A stretch of DNA of 15,345 nt. It comes from HGM04593 sp045654885 (lineage in GTDB: Bacteria; Bacteroidota; Bacteroidia; Bacteroidales; Bacteroidaceae). The stretch covers positions 1 to 15,345 of the forward strand of contig JAZOOF010000020.1 in NCBI GenBank assembly GCA_045654885.1, written 5' to 3'. Every line of letters begins with the position of its first letter. Position 1 is the first letter of the stretch. The notes beneath the pieces were generated by a model. That model was not told where the DNA came from. It ran no database searches and worked only from the letters and a program-made list of their open reading frames with translations. Below, in pieces: positions 1-8,489 of this stretch. Made by a program: the position numbers and the translations under genes.

Positions 1-1878
1 TTATTGATAATAAAAAAAGCCGTTGGCGCAAGGCTCTACTCTATTGCCAACAGCTTTAATCACAGTTTAACTAAAAAACGTATCACTATGATGTGTAAAG
101 AAAAATCAAACAAGTGGAGTCGTGCAAAGGCTTTGTACATACTCCCGGTTGCAGCAATTGCTGCGCTCTCGTTCTCAACAGCAGAGAATGCAAATGCCGA
201 ACCCGTCGGCGAAGTTAATGAAATTGTTTCAGATGGCACAATTTCCGGTGTAGAAAAAAACAGTAAAGTGACTTCTCTTAAACTGCCGGCCGGCAAGGAA
301 TGGATGTATGCCCATTTATGTTACATGGATGGGAGCGCCGGCAACAACGAGAGTGTCTGCATTGCTTACATAAGGGGAGCAGAGGGAGAGAATGTAGGTT
401 ATTTCCGTGGAACGACCGATGAGTTCGACAATGCCCGCGAAGGGTACGCACCCGGTTACTTTGTTGTTCCTTTGAGGAATGTTAAACTGGATAAGAATGT
501 GATGACATTCAGCATTTATGCCGATGATGCAACAATTCTCCAGAACCCGGTAAAGTGCAGCGAGTGCGGTATTGTAAATGCTGTAAACAATGGTGAGCTG
601 TGGAAGAACGATGCTTCATATTTCAAAAGCAAGAAGGCCGATTTTAAGCTGATTCTTGGCCCAAGGTCAGTACTGCAGAACCTTACTAATCCTTATGTGG
701 GTGGCGAGCGTGTTTTGGGAGGTGTTGAGATTGACTATGTTTATGACAATACCTCTGATGAACTTGCCGATGATGACCCCGATAAGATTCATCAGGTTGT
801 CGAGGTTCAGCCCGAGTTTCCCGGTGGAATGAAGGAGATGATGAAGTATATACAAAGTAATCTCAAATACCCCGAGGCTGCAAAGGCTGCCGGTGCTGAA
901 GGAAAGGCATTTGTGCAGTTTGTAGTAAAAGCCGACGGCTCAATCAGCGATGTGCAGATAATGCGCTCAACGGGTAACGAGTCACTCGATGCCGAGGCTT
1001 TGAGAGTGGTGAAGGCTATGCCAAAATGGAAACCCGCAATGAACAAGGGCGAGGCTGTGAATGTGAAGTTTGTTCTTCCAATTGTCTATAAACTCCCCAA
1101 AGAGGCTAATGTTAATGGCATATATATGTCCGAAAGCAATAAGGAAAATCTGCTTGTAGTATCGGGTGGTGCCATATACGATGGTGATATAAATGACATC
1201 GACCCCGGTACAATTGAGAGCGTTGAGATTGTTAAATTTCCGGACCTTACCCCCGAACTGCAGGAAAAATTAAAGCAGACAGGCAAGGAGGCTGTAATGT
1301 ATATAAACATAAAAAAAGAGAAGAGTAATTCGGCTGCCGGGAATGAAGCTGTGTTCACGGTCTGTGAAAAGATGCCTGAATTCCCCGGTGGACAGCAGGA
1401 ACTTATGAAGTATTTGAGTCGTAATATCAAGTATCCGCAGACAGCGCGTGATGCCGAGGTGATGGGTAAGGTTTTTGTACGCTTTTTGGTAAACAAGGAG
1501 GGTGCTGTGGTTGATGCAAATGTGCTGAAGGGTGAATATTCAAAATATGTTTATAGTGCAGAGGCAATTTCTTTGAAGAACCACATAGCAAAGAAACAGG
1601 AAGAACTGGAAATACTCGCGGCGGATAGTGTCTCAATAGATATACTCAGGCGTCGTGCAATGGAGTTACAGGAGTTGCAAGTTCAGGCTTACAGCAGTAT
1701 AGAGAAAAACGGTGGACGAACTGAAGTGAAAGTGGAAGCCGGTGATGCTGCAGTAAAGGCGCTCGAGGCCGAGGCCGTACGTGTAGTTTCTTCAATGCCG
1801 GCGTGGAATCCCGGAATGCAGGGCGGCAAACCTGTCAACACGCAGTATGTGTTGCCGATAAAGTTCCGTTTGAACTGA
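1..1878 (+). CDS. M56 (BlaR1-like) peptidase / TonB C-terminal fusion, 5' partial
   Basis: The reading frame is already open at base 1, so the gene starts outside the window. Its first residues (SIANSFNHSLTKKRITMM) resemble the segment after the metalloprotease domain in Bacteroidota M56/BlaR1-like proteins, and a hydrophobic helix follows at about nt 130-190 (LYILPVAAIAALSF). The rest should be periplasmic. Two TonB_C domains are visible at about nt 787-1100 and nt 1351-1875; each starts with a PEFPGG motif and ends in a VLPI strand. Between them, about nt 1120-1320, lies a stretch like a TonB-receptor plug (IDPGTIESVEIVKF, then VMYINIKKE). From family knowledge, such proteins are membrane sensors or proteases, often beside a BlaI-type repressor; that partner and the HExxH site would be upstream and are not seen. 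The second TonB_C domain carries an insertion of about 70 residues (nt 1535-1755). The internal ATG near nt 88 is unlikely to be the true start. Confidence 0.82.
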   Translation, partial: LLIIKKAVGARLYSIANSFNHSLTKKRITMMCKEKSNKWSRAKALYILPVAAIAALSFSTAENANAEPVGEVNEIVSDGTISGVEKNSKVTSLKLPAGKEWMYAHLCYMDGSAGNNESVCIAYIRGAEGENVGYFRGTTDEFDNAREGYAPGYFVVPLRNVKLDKNVMTFSIYADDATILQNPVKCSECGIVNAVNNGELWKNDASYFKSKKADFKLILGPRSVLQNLTNPYVGGERVLGGVEIDYVYDNTSDELADDDPDKIHQVVEVQPEFPGGMKEMMKYIQSNLKYPEAAKAAGAEGKAFVQFVVKADGSISDVQIMRSTGNESLDAEALRVVKAMPKWKPAMNKGEAVNVKFVLPIVYKLPKEANVNGIYMSESNKENLLVVSGGAIYDGDINDIDPGTIESVEIVKFPDLTPELQEKLKQTGKEAVMYINIKKEKSNSAAGNEAVFTVCEKMPEFPGGQQELMKYLSRNIKYPQTARDAEVMGKVFVRFLVNKEGAVVDANVLKGEYSKYVYSAEAISLKNHIAKKQEELEILAADSVSIDILRRRAMELQELQVQAYSSIEKNGGRTEVKVEAGDAAVKALEAEAVRVVSSMPAWNPGMQGGKPVNTQYVLPIKFRLN

Positions 1879-1934
1879 ATTTTGTAGGTGCGAACCGATG
1901 GTTCATCCTGTTAAAAGTCTATGATATCTTGTTT

Positions 1935-1958
1935 GGGGCAGGCCGGTGTGTCTGCCCC
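1935..1958. repeat. Short GC-rich hairpin after the M56/TonB gene
   Basis: GGGGCAG (1935-1941) and CTGCCCC (1952-1958) form a perfect 7-bp stem with a 10-nt loop, 57 nt after the stop codon. Only a weak T run follows (the CATTTTTAG near 1971), so it is not a canonical intrinsic terminator. It may protect the 3' end or be part of a dispersed repeat. Confidence 0.4.
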
Positions 1959-2010
1959 TACATTCATCCTCATTTTTAGACTTGACCCAATGCTGCGTTT
2001 TTTGTGGACT

Positions 2011-2053
2011 TGCCATACTGATAGAGAGATACTTCGCTGCGCTCAGTATGACA
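2011..2053. repeat. Palindromic repeat, TGTCAT/ATGACA family, copy 1
   Basis: The ends TGCCATACTG (2011-2020) and CAGTATGACA (2044-2053) are inverted repeats with one mismatch. Bases 2027-2053 are the exact reverse complement (27 of 27) of bases 11987-12013, about 10 kb away. In one frame it reads ILSAAKYL, a typical spurious peptide of such repeats. It is a small noncoding palindromic repeat in the gap between two genes. Confidence 0.75.
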
Positions 2054-2158
2054 TTGTATGTTATCTTTTTAATCAATTTTAACCAAACGATGTGTAACAA
2101 AATCGTGTTTATTCCGTCTTTAATGTAGAAAACGTAAAAATTAAGAAAATAAAATGAA

Positions 2159-2185
2159 CGGCAAGGGTGGTGGTTCTCCTTGCCG
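2159..2185. repeat. Hairpin upstream of the outer-membrane protein gene
   Basis: CGGCAAGG (2159-2166) and CCTTGCCG (2178-2185) make a perfect 8-bp stem with an 11-nt loop. A T run (CCTTTTTAT) occurs only about 14 nt later, so termination is uncertain. The remainder of the 1879-2325 gap shows no plausible gene. Confidence 0.4.
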
Positions 2186-2272
2186 GTGGATACGCGGCTC
2201 CTTTTTATCACTTAGTGTTTGTCATAAATACACCCGGAGTTGCGTATCTTTTTGATTTTAACATTTTTTAAC

Positions 2273-2283
2273 GGGGGGGGGGG
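2273..2283 (+). repeat. G(11) homopolymer tract upstream of the outer-membrane protein gene
   Basis: Eleven consecutive G residues lie 42 nt before the ATG at 2326. Long G tracts in this position can change length by slipped-strand mispairing and so alter promoter spacing or leader structure. The tract itself is seen directly; any regulatory effect is inferred. It could also be a sequencing or assembly length error. Confidence 0.9.
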
Positions 2284-2325
2284 TAAAACTGTCGTCCACT
2301 ATTATTATAATTGCAAAAAAAACTT

Positions 2326-5157
2326 ATGAAACACTATTTCTTGACACTGTTGTTCCTGTTGGTTGCAGGGGTGGCCGGGGCGCAGGAGTTCGCGCTCAGT
2401 GGCAAGGTTCTCGATGCCGGCGATGCAAACCAACCCATCGCAATGGCAACGGTGCGCCTTATGAAAAACGATACGTTGCAGGTGGCAGCCTGTGCAACGG
2501 AGGCCGACGGTACATTCTCGCTTAAAGCGAAAAGCGCGGGAACATACAAGGTGAATATTGCATTTGTGGGTTATGAAACTCTTGTGAAGAGGGTGGAGCT
2601 GACAGCCAAGCACCCTCATGTGGAACTTGGCAACCTGTTGCTGGTGCCCGATGAGAAGCTGCTTCGTGAGGTGAGTGTCACGGGGCTTGCACAGGAACTT
2701 ACCATAAAGGCCGACACGTTTGTGTATCATGCAAACGCCTACCGCGTGCCCGAAGGTGCTACAATAGCTGCGCTCATAAAGCAGTTGCCCGGTCTTTCAA
2801 TGGACTCGGACGGCAACCTTACATTCCAGGGCAAGGCTGTCAGTTCAATACTTGTGAACGGCAAGCCTTTCATCGGGGATGCCAACACGGCTATGTCCAA
2901 CATTGTGAGCGATGCTGTTGAGGATGTTGCCGTCTATGAGAAAGCCGATGAGGAGAAGGAGTTTGCCGGTGTGCTCGACTTGGAGAAGGCGACGGTGGTG
3001 GATTTGAAGATTAAGAAGGAGTATATGAGTTCGTGGAATGTGAATGTCGACGGCGGTGCCGGCACTAAAGGCAAGTATCTTGCAAAGGCTTTTGCATCCA
3101 ACTTCACCGACAAACGCCGCACGGCCGTTTATGCCCAGGTGAACAATATAAGCGAGAACCAGAGCGTTGACGAGAACGGAAACTGGCGAAGCGGATGGGG
3201 TGGCGGCGACGGCCTTTTCACCTATCGCAAGGCCGGCACAATAATGTCATGGGATAACGGCAAGGCGAACGATGCTGCAGGCCTGTTCAAACTCAATGCC
3301 GAGGTTGAGGTGGGGCACGACAATAGCGAACACGACCGCATGAACAACGTGGAGACGCTGCTTGGCAGTGCCGGCAGCCATTGGACATATAACCGCACTC
3401 TTGTCTCTACTGCTATGCACGATGTCAATGCGAATATTGATTTTACATATAACATTGATTCACTAAGCCGCCTGTCGGCCGATTTTGTCTATAGTTACTA
3501 TGACACCGACATGGATGCAAGCGAGAATACATCGGTCTATTCCGCAGCTGCCGGTTTTGAGAATCCTGAACTTGGGCTTGTGGGCGATGCCGTGAGTGGG
3601 GAGCTTGCTGCTGTGGGTGTGAACTCCCAAAAGAAGTTGAGCGATAATTATGGCATTCGTAATAGCTTGGGTGCCGATGTCCGTTTTATCCACCGTTTCA
3701 GGAAAGAGGGTTATTCCCTCAAGGCGGGTGTAGAGTACTACAGGGGAAACTATGGGACTTCCGCCAACAGCCTTTCGGTCTATCGCTACTTCAACAGTAC
3801 CGATTCCGGGGTGGTGCAACGCCGATACACCGAGGACCCCTCAAGCAATGACGAACTCTCGGCACGGGTTGCGCTCAACGGTGCAATAACCAAGAACATA
3901 CAGTTTGAGGTAAACTATCACTATAAGTATGAAAAGGAGGATGAAAGTTACAGCCTTTATCGCCTTGACCGCTATCCATACTATGCCACGCCGGGGTTGC
4001 CGCTTGGTGTGCGCCCATCGGCCGCCGACTCTTTGGCGGCGGTGATTGACATTGAGAACTCGCTCTATTCGCAGTCAAGAACCCATTTGCACAGTGGCCG
4101 TTTCTTTTTTTATGGCAAATGGGAAAAGATTGATGCCAACATTGGTACAACTGTGCTCTACCACGATGACAGGCTCGACTATGAAAGGGCCGGGATGGAG
4201 TATGACCCCGAGCGCAGATATGTGGAGTTTGCTCCTTTGGCATCGTTTAGGTGGCGGTTTGTGAAAAACGGAACACTCTATCTGCAATATTATGGCTATG
4301 AGCGTCGCCAGTCATTGTTGGAACTGTTGCCCATTACCGATACAAGCAATGAGATGGTCGAGCGTGTGAACAATCCCAACTTGAAAGTGGGGTGGAGCAA
4401 CAATTTCAATATGACGGGCAGGTGGTTCAACGAGAAGCGTGGCGACAGCTATCATGTGAATGTCAACTATGGAAACCACCTGAATTCGGTTGTGGATATC
4501 ATACAGACCGACCCGCTCACCGGCAAGATGCTGCACACAAAGGATAATGTGAACGGTAACTATTATCTCTTTGTCGGCGGCGGAACTGAGCAACCGCTCG
4601 ACAAGGAGAGGCACTGGACGCTGTCGCTGTCGGCAGGTTATTCATTGAACCGCAACAATAACTATGTGGGTGCATTGGGCGACGAGTTGGGTTTGTCGGT
4701 AATGCACTCCCACGACCCGTACGGCAACATGCACCTCAAATGGCGCAACGGAATGTGGAGCGTGAACCTCACTGCCGGTTACAGCGGCGATTATGTGAGG
4801 TATGAGAGCACACCGCAGTATGACCAGAACGGCCACACGTTCGAATGTAACTTTGAGCCGCAGGTGGAGCTGCCTTTTGGCATGAGGATAAACACCTCGT
4901 TCGGCTATTACGGCCGTCGCGGATATGCCGACGATATAATGAACCACGACCAGTGGCTGTGGAACGCAACGGTATCGCAGTCGTTCCTCAAGAGCAAGGC
5001 GTTGACACTGCAACTTGAGGCTGTGGACATCCTTGGCCGGCGAACATCGGAGTATACTTCCATAACACCTGCTCAACGGAGTTTCTCGCGCAACAAGGTG
5101 TTCCAAAGCTATGTTATGCTGCATGCAATCTACCGTTTCGACATCGGCGGCAAGTGA
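2326..5157 (+). CDS. Outer-membrane beta-barrel / TonB-dependent-receptor-like protein
   Basis: A 943-residue outer-membrane protein. Residues 1-19 form a signal peptide (hydrophobic LTLLFLLVAGVAG, likely cleavage after AGA before Q20). Residues about 22-107 are a carboxypeptidase-regulatory-like beta-sandwich (GKVLDAG, ATVRLM, TFSLKA, VGYETL). Residues about 120-215 look like a plug (LIKQLPGLSMDSDGNL, VSSILVNGKPF). The remainder is a long barrel rich in aromatic residues, ending YRFDIGGK. The order matches the Bacteroidota outer-membrane beta-barrel family related to TonB-dependent receptors. No SusD-like lipoprotein gene adjoins it, so a glycan-import role is not supported and its ligand is unknown. 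The start is set at ATG 2326 because it opens directly on the signal peptide; an in-frame TTG at 2311 is less likely. A G(11) tract sits just upstream, and a terminator follows the stop. Confidence 0.87.
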   Translation: MKHYFLTLLFLLVAGVAGAQEFALSGKVLDAGDANQPIAMATVRLMKNDTLQVAACATEADGTFSLKAKSAGTYKVNIAFVGYETLVKRVELTAKHPHVELGNLLLVPDEKLLREVSVTGLAQELTIKADTFVYHANAYRVPEGATIAALIKQLPGLSMDSDGNLTFQGKAVSSILVNGKPFIGDANTAMSNIVSDAVEDVAVYEKADEEKEFAGVLDLEKATVVDLKIKKEYMSSWNVNVDGGAGTKGKYLAKAFASNFTDKRRTAVYAQVNNISENQSVDENGNWRSGWGGGDGLFTYRKAGTIMSWDNGKANDAAGLFKLNAEVEVGHDNSEHDRMNNVETLLGSAGSHWTYNRTLVSTAMHDVNANIDFTYNIDSLSRLSADFVYSYYDTDMDASENTSVYSAAAGFENPELGLVGDAVSGELAAVGVNSQKKLSDNYGIRNSLGADVRFIHRFRKEGYSLKAGVEYYRGNYGTSANSLSVYRYFNSTDSGVVQRRYTEDPSSNDELSARVALNGAITKNIQFEVNYHYKYEKEDESYSLYRLDRYPYYATPGLPLGVRPSAADSLAAVIDIENSLYSQSRTHLHSGRFFFYGKWEKIDANIGTTVLYHDDRLDYERAGMEYDPERRYVEFAPLASFRWRFVKNGTLYLQYYGYERRQSLLELLPITDTSNEMVERVNNPNLKVGWSNNFNMTGRWFNEKRGDSYHVNVNYGNHLNSVVDIIQTDPLTGKMLHTKDNVNGNYYLFVGGGTEQPLDKERHWTLSLSAGYSLNRNNNYVGALGDELGLSVMHSHDPYGNMHLKWRNGMWSVNLTAGYSGDYVRYESTPQYDQNGHTFECNFEPQVELPFGMRINTSFGYYGRRGYADDIMNHDQWLWNATVSQSFLKSKALTLQLEAVDILGRRTSEYTSITPAQRSFSRNKVFQSYVMLHAIYRFDIGGK

Positions 5158-5200
5158 TAGGGTGTTGCTTGTCAGCGATATTTGGCTATGTTTCAATACG

Positions 5201-5247
5201 GCAAGGCCTCTCTTCCATATATGGCGAGAGGCCTTGCTGTACGTTTT
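5201..5247. terminator. Intrinsic terminator between convergent genes
   Basis: GCAAGGCCTCTC (5201-5212) and GAGAGGCCTTGC (5226-5237) form a perfect 12-bp stem with a 13-nt loop that itself contains CCATATATGG. A T5 run (GTACGTTTTT) follows on the + strand. It lies between the outer-membrane protein gene and the end of sodB and best serves the + strand gene. Confidence 0.8.
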
Positions 5248-5261
5248 TGTCATTGAATTGC

Positions 5262-5879
5262 TTATATATCAAGTCGGCTTTCGACTACTTCCCAGTCTAC
5301 AATGTCCCACAGTCTTTTTACGTGCTCGGCACGGCGGTTCTGGTAGTCGAGGTAGTAGGCATGCTCCCACACGTCAATGCCGTAGAGTGGTTTCATGCGT
5401 GTGCGCATAGGGGTATCGCCGTTATGGCAGCTGACAATGACAAGCTTACCGCTCTCCTCCTGTGCAAGCCACACCCATCCGCTGCCAAAGAGTGAGGCGG
5501 CGGCCTCTTCCATCTTCTTTTTCATGTTGTCGAAATTGCCGAAGTCGAAGTGTATGAACTCCTTGAGGTTGCCGATCGGGTGGTTGCCGGCGGGTGCTGA
5601 GGGGGTGAACTGCTCAAAGTAGAGCGAGTGGTTTAGCACTTGCCCTGCATTGTTGAAAAGCGGTCCCTGGGGTGCCTGTTTTACAATCTCTCTCAGGGTG
5701 TACTCCTCGAACTCGGTGTTGGCAACAAGTTTGTTTAGGTTGTCGACATAGGTTTGCAGATGTTTGCCGTAGTGGCATTCGATGGTGGACTGGCTGATTA
5801 TGGGAGCCAATGCTCCCGGGCTGTACCCGAGCGCCGGCATTGTAAAGCCGGTGCGTGTTGTTGTGGTGTATGTACTCAT
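5262..5879 (-). CDS. sodB: Superoxide dismutase, Fe/Mn family (Fe-type signature)
   Basis: This 205-residue protein converts superoxide to oxygen and hydrogen peroxide in the cytoplasm. All four metal ligands are visible: His36 (ECHYGKH), His84 (LNHSLYF), Asp169 and His173 (DVWEHAYY). Gln80 in FNNAGQVLNH sits where Fe-SODs carry their outer-sphere glutamine, and HNGDTP lacks the glutamine of Mn-SODs. This points to an iron or cambialistic enzyme; cambialistic SODs are known from Bacteroides fragilis and Porphyromonas gingivalis. Cys35 replaces the usual aromatic residue before His36. The start is ATG at 5879 (MSTYTTTT); a longer frame to 5912 has no homology support. It diverges from the helicase gene, and TACACTTTG on the minus strand (5907-5899) may be a weak -7 element. 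Confidence 0.96.
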   Translation of the reverse strand: MSTYTTTTRTGFTMPALGYSPGALAPIISQSTIECHYGKHLQTYVDNLNKLVANTEFEEYTLREIVKQAPQGPLFNNAGQVLNHSLYFEQFTPSAPAGNHPIGNLKEFIHFDFGNFDNMKKKMEEAAASLFGSGWVWLAQEESGKLVIVSCHNGDTPMRTRMKPLYGIDVWEHAYYLDYQNRRAEHVKRLWDIVDWEVVESRLDI

Positions 5880-5953
5880 CTCTGTTATTATTTGTATGCA
5901 AAGTGTAAACAAGGTTTTTGGGTGCGATGTTCGCTATTGTGCCATTTTTTACA

Positions 5954-5961
5954 TATCTTCG
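5954..5961 (+). promoter_or_regulatory. Possible -7 element for the uvrD/pcrA-nspC operon
   Basis: TATCTTCG matches the Bacteroidota -7 consensus TAnnTTTG with one mismatch and lies about 38 nt before the helicase ATG. No well-spaced TTTG -33 box is visible (the TTG at 5937 is only 14 nt upstream), so the call is weak. Confidence 0.3.
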
Positions 5962-5999
5962 CAAATTATTGGCCTTTGTCGGAAAACAGGAATATAAAG

Positions 6000-8489
6000 A
6001 TGATAAATTACGAGGATGAATTGAATGGGGCGCAGCTCGATGCGGTGCGTTACCTTGACGGCCCTTCGCTGGTGATTGCCGGTGCGGGTTCGGGCAAGAC
6101 ACGTGTGCTTACATATAAAATAGCCTATCTGCTTGAGAATGGCTTTGAGCCGTGGTCGATACTGGCGCTTACCTTTACCAACAAGGCGGCCAACGAGATG
6201 AAAGAGCGTATTGCGGCACGTGTGGGACAAAGGGCTGCCTCAATGCTGTGGATGGGTACGTTCCATTCGGTATTTTCAAAGATTCTGCGCCGTGAGGCAC
6301 ACCACATAGGTTATGACCCGCAGTTCACCATATATGACCAAAGCGACTCGCGCAGTCTTGTAAAGAGCATAATAAAGGATTTGCAGCTCGATGACAAACT
6401 CTACAAACCCAATGCCGTTGCCGAGCGCATATCGTCGGCAAAGAGCAATCTTATCTCTCCGTCCGATTATGAGAATGACCAGGGACTGCGCAATGACGAC
6501 AAGAGGGCGCGCATTCCGGCTGTTTATGAGATATATAAAAGGTATGCCGAGCGCTGTCGCCTTGCAAATGCAATGGACTTTGACGATTTGCTGGTAAACA
6601 CCTATCGTCTGTTCAAGGATTTGCCCGAGGTGCGCCGGCAGTATGTCGAGCGATTTCGCTATGTGCTCGTGGATGAGTTCCAGGATACCAACTATGTGCA
6701 GGCCTGCATCGTGTGGCAGCTGACGCAGGAGCGCAAGGCGGTGTGTGTGGTGGGCGATGATGCGCAGAGCATATACTCGTTCCGCGGGGCTAACATAGGT
6801 AACATTCTGGGTTTTGCCGAGCGTTACGGAGGTGCCGAGATTTTCAAGCTTGAGCAGAACTACCGCTCCACAAGAATGATTGTGAACGCAGCCAACAGCC
6901 TCATTGCAAAGAATAGCGAGCAGATAAAGAAGAACGTATATTCGGAGCGTGGCGAGGGCTCGCCGCTTGAGCTCTACCCGGCATACTCCGATTTGGAAGA
7001 GGTGGAGATTGTGGCGAACAAGATTGCCGATTTGCGCCGCCGCGAGGGGCTGCAGTTCCGCGATTTTGCCATACTGTACCGCACCAACGCGCAGTCACGC
7101 GTGTTTGAGGAGGCATTCAGGCGCAGGGCTTTCCCTTACCGCATTTTCGGTGGCCTCTCGTTCTATCAGCGCAAGGAGGTAAAGGATGTTATTGCCTATT
7201 TCCGCCTTATATGCAACAAGGACGACGAGGAGGCTTTTAAACGAATAATCAACTACCCGGCGCGTGGCATTGGCGACAAGACGGTGCAGAAAGTGAAGGA
7301 CCTTGCCATTGAACGTGGCTTGAGCCTGTGGCAGGTGCTTGCCGACCCCTTCTTGTGCGGGCTTGACGTGAACAAGGGCACGCTTGCCAAGCTCATGCAG
7401 TTCACGGGGATGATTGAGGGCTTCTCAAAGCTTGCCGGGGAGAAGGATGCGCTTGAGGTTGCCCGCGAGGTTGTGAAGGTGAGCGGCATACGTGAGGAAC
7501 TTTACCGTGACACGAGCGTGGAGGGCAAGTCGCGCCAGGAGAACCTGGAGGCCTTGATGGCGGCAATTGAGGATTTTGTTGAGATGCATCTTGAGGAGGG
7601 CAACGAGCATAACGGCCTTGCCGACTTCCTGTCGGAGGTCTCGCTTATGTCGGATATTGAGGAGAATGACAAAACGGCCGACGATGACCGCATCACGTTG
7701 ATGACGGTGCACTCGGCAAAGGGACTGGAGTTCCCAACGGTATTTGTGGTTGGTCTTGAGGAGGATTTGTTCCCCAATTCGGGAGCACGTGAGTCGCTGC
7801 GCGAAATGGAGGAGGAGCGCCGCTTGTTATATGTTGCCATTACGCGTGCCAAGGATCACTGTGTCCTCTCGTTTGCCAAGAGCCGTTACAAATATGGACA
7901 GTTCGGGTTCTGCGAGCCAAGCTGCTTTATAAAAGAGATTAATCCGGCATATGTTGTCATGCCCAACGGTGGCGGTGTGCAGCAACGACAGCAACAGCAG
8001 CCGTTCCGCCAGGGCGGGCTGTTCGGTGCAACCAACAGTGGCCTGGGCGGGCGATCGGCCTATAACTATGGCCCCGAAGATGGCCGCCCGCAATTCAGCC
8101 GCACCGGCGGTGCGGGAGTGTCGGCGGCAGGCCGTGTTGCGCAGCAGCAACGGAGTGGCAGCAATGGCAGTGCTAATGCAACCGGTAGCAGTAGAGGTGA
8201 TGTCCGTAGCGGTTACAGCAGTGGGGTTGTCGGCGCGGGTACACCAACAGCATCGCGCCCTGCAAACCTTTACCGTGTGACCGACGTACAGCGTTTCTCG
8301 CAAGGTGCAGGCGGTGGCGCGCACCCGGGAGTGTCGGTGGGTGCGATAGTGCAGCACGAGCGCTTTGGCGTTGGCGAGGTGCTGACAACCGAAGGTGTAG
8401 GCGAGAATGCAAAGGCTACCATAAAATTCCAGAATGCGGGCATGAAGACCCTGCTGCTTAAATTTGCTAAATTAAAAATCATAGGATAA
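6000..8489 (+). CDS. UvrD/PcrA-type superfamily 1 DNA helicase
   Basis: This 829-residue 3'-5' DNA helicase of the UvrD/PcrA/Rep family probably acts in nucleotide excision repair and in removing proteins or stalled polymerase from DNA. The motifs come in order: Walker A GAGSGKT (28-34), motif Ia LALTFTNKAANEM, motif Ic GTFHS, Walker B DEFQDTN (225-231), motif III GDDAQSIYSFRGA, motif IV LEQNYRST, motif V MTVHSAKGLEF (about 565-575) and motif VI LLYVAITRAK (about 607-616). A low-complexity linker rich in Gly, Ser, Gln and Arg spans about 655-757. The C-terminus (about 780-829: VQHERFGVGEVL to AKLKIIG) matches the small Tudor-like RNA-polymerase-binding domain of PcrA. The start is the ATG at 6000, because the frame upstream runs through the sodB promoter region. 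The stop overlaps the nspC start (TAATG), which suggests translational coupling. Confidence 0.95.
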   Translation: MINYEDELNGAQLDAVRYLDGPSLVIAGAGSGKTRVLTYKIAYLLENGFEPWSILALTFTNKAANEMKERIAARVGQRAASMLWMGTFHSVFSKILRREAHHIGYDPQFTIYDQSDSRSLVKSIIKDLQLDDKLYKPNAVAERISSAKSNLISPSDYENDQGLRNDDKRARIPAVYEIYKRYAERCRLANAMDFDDLLVNTYRLFKDLPEVRRQYVERFRYVLVDEFQDTNYVQACIVWQLTQERKAVCVVGDDAQSIYSFRGANIGNILGFAERYGGAEIFKLEQNYRSTRMIVNAANSLIAKNSEQIKKNVYSERGEGSPLELYPAYSDLEEVEIVANKIADLRRREGLQFRDFAILYRTNAQSRVFEEAFRRRAFPYRIFGGLSFYQRKEVKDVIAYFRLICNKDDEEAFKRIINYPARGIGDKTVQKVKDLAIERGLSLWQVLADPFLCGLDVNKGTLAKLMQFTGMIEGFSKLAGEKDALEVAREVVKVSGIREELYRDTSVEGKSRQENLEALMAAIEDFVEMHLEEGNEHNGLADFLSEVSLMSDIEENDKTADDDRITLMTVHSAKGLEFPTVFVVGLEEDLFPNSGARESLREMEEERRLLYVAITRAKDHCVLSFAKSRYKYGQFGFCEPSCFIKEINPAYVVMPNGGGVQQRQQQQPFRQGGLFGATNSGLGGRSAYNYGPEDGRPQFSRTGGAGVSAAGRVAQQQRSGSNGSANATGSSRGDVRSGYSSGVVGAGTPTASRPANLYRVTDVQRFSQGAGGGAHPGVSVGAIVQHERFGVGEVLTTEGVGENAKATIKFQNAGMKTLLLKFAKLKIIG

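Noticed and set aside
1903..2211. Minus-strand ORF of 102 codons containing NVILSAAKYLS
   Set aside because: The ILSAAKYL text is the translation of the palindromic repeat at 2011-2053; there is no other support for coding.
2251..2291. Promoter with -33 TTTG at 2251 and -7 TAAAACTG at 2284, with the G tract in the spacer
   Set aside because: The spacing would be 29 nt instead of 19-21 and the -7 box is a poor match, so a spacer-length switch is not supported as drawn.
2326..5157. SusC-type member of a glycan utilisation locus
   Set aside because: There is no SusD-like gene, glycoside hydrolase or sensor nearby, and the gene ends at a terminator before a convergent sodB.
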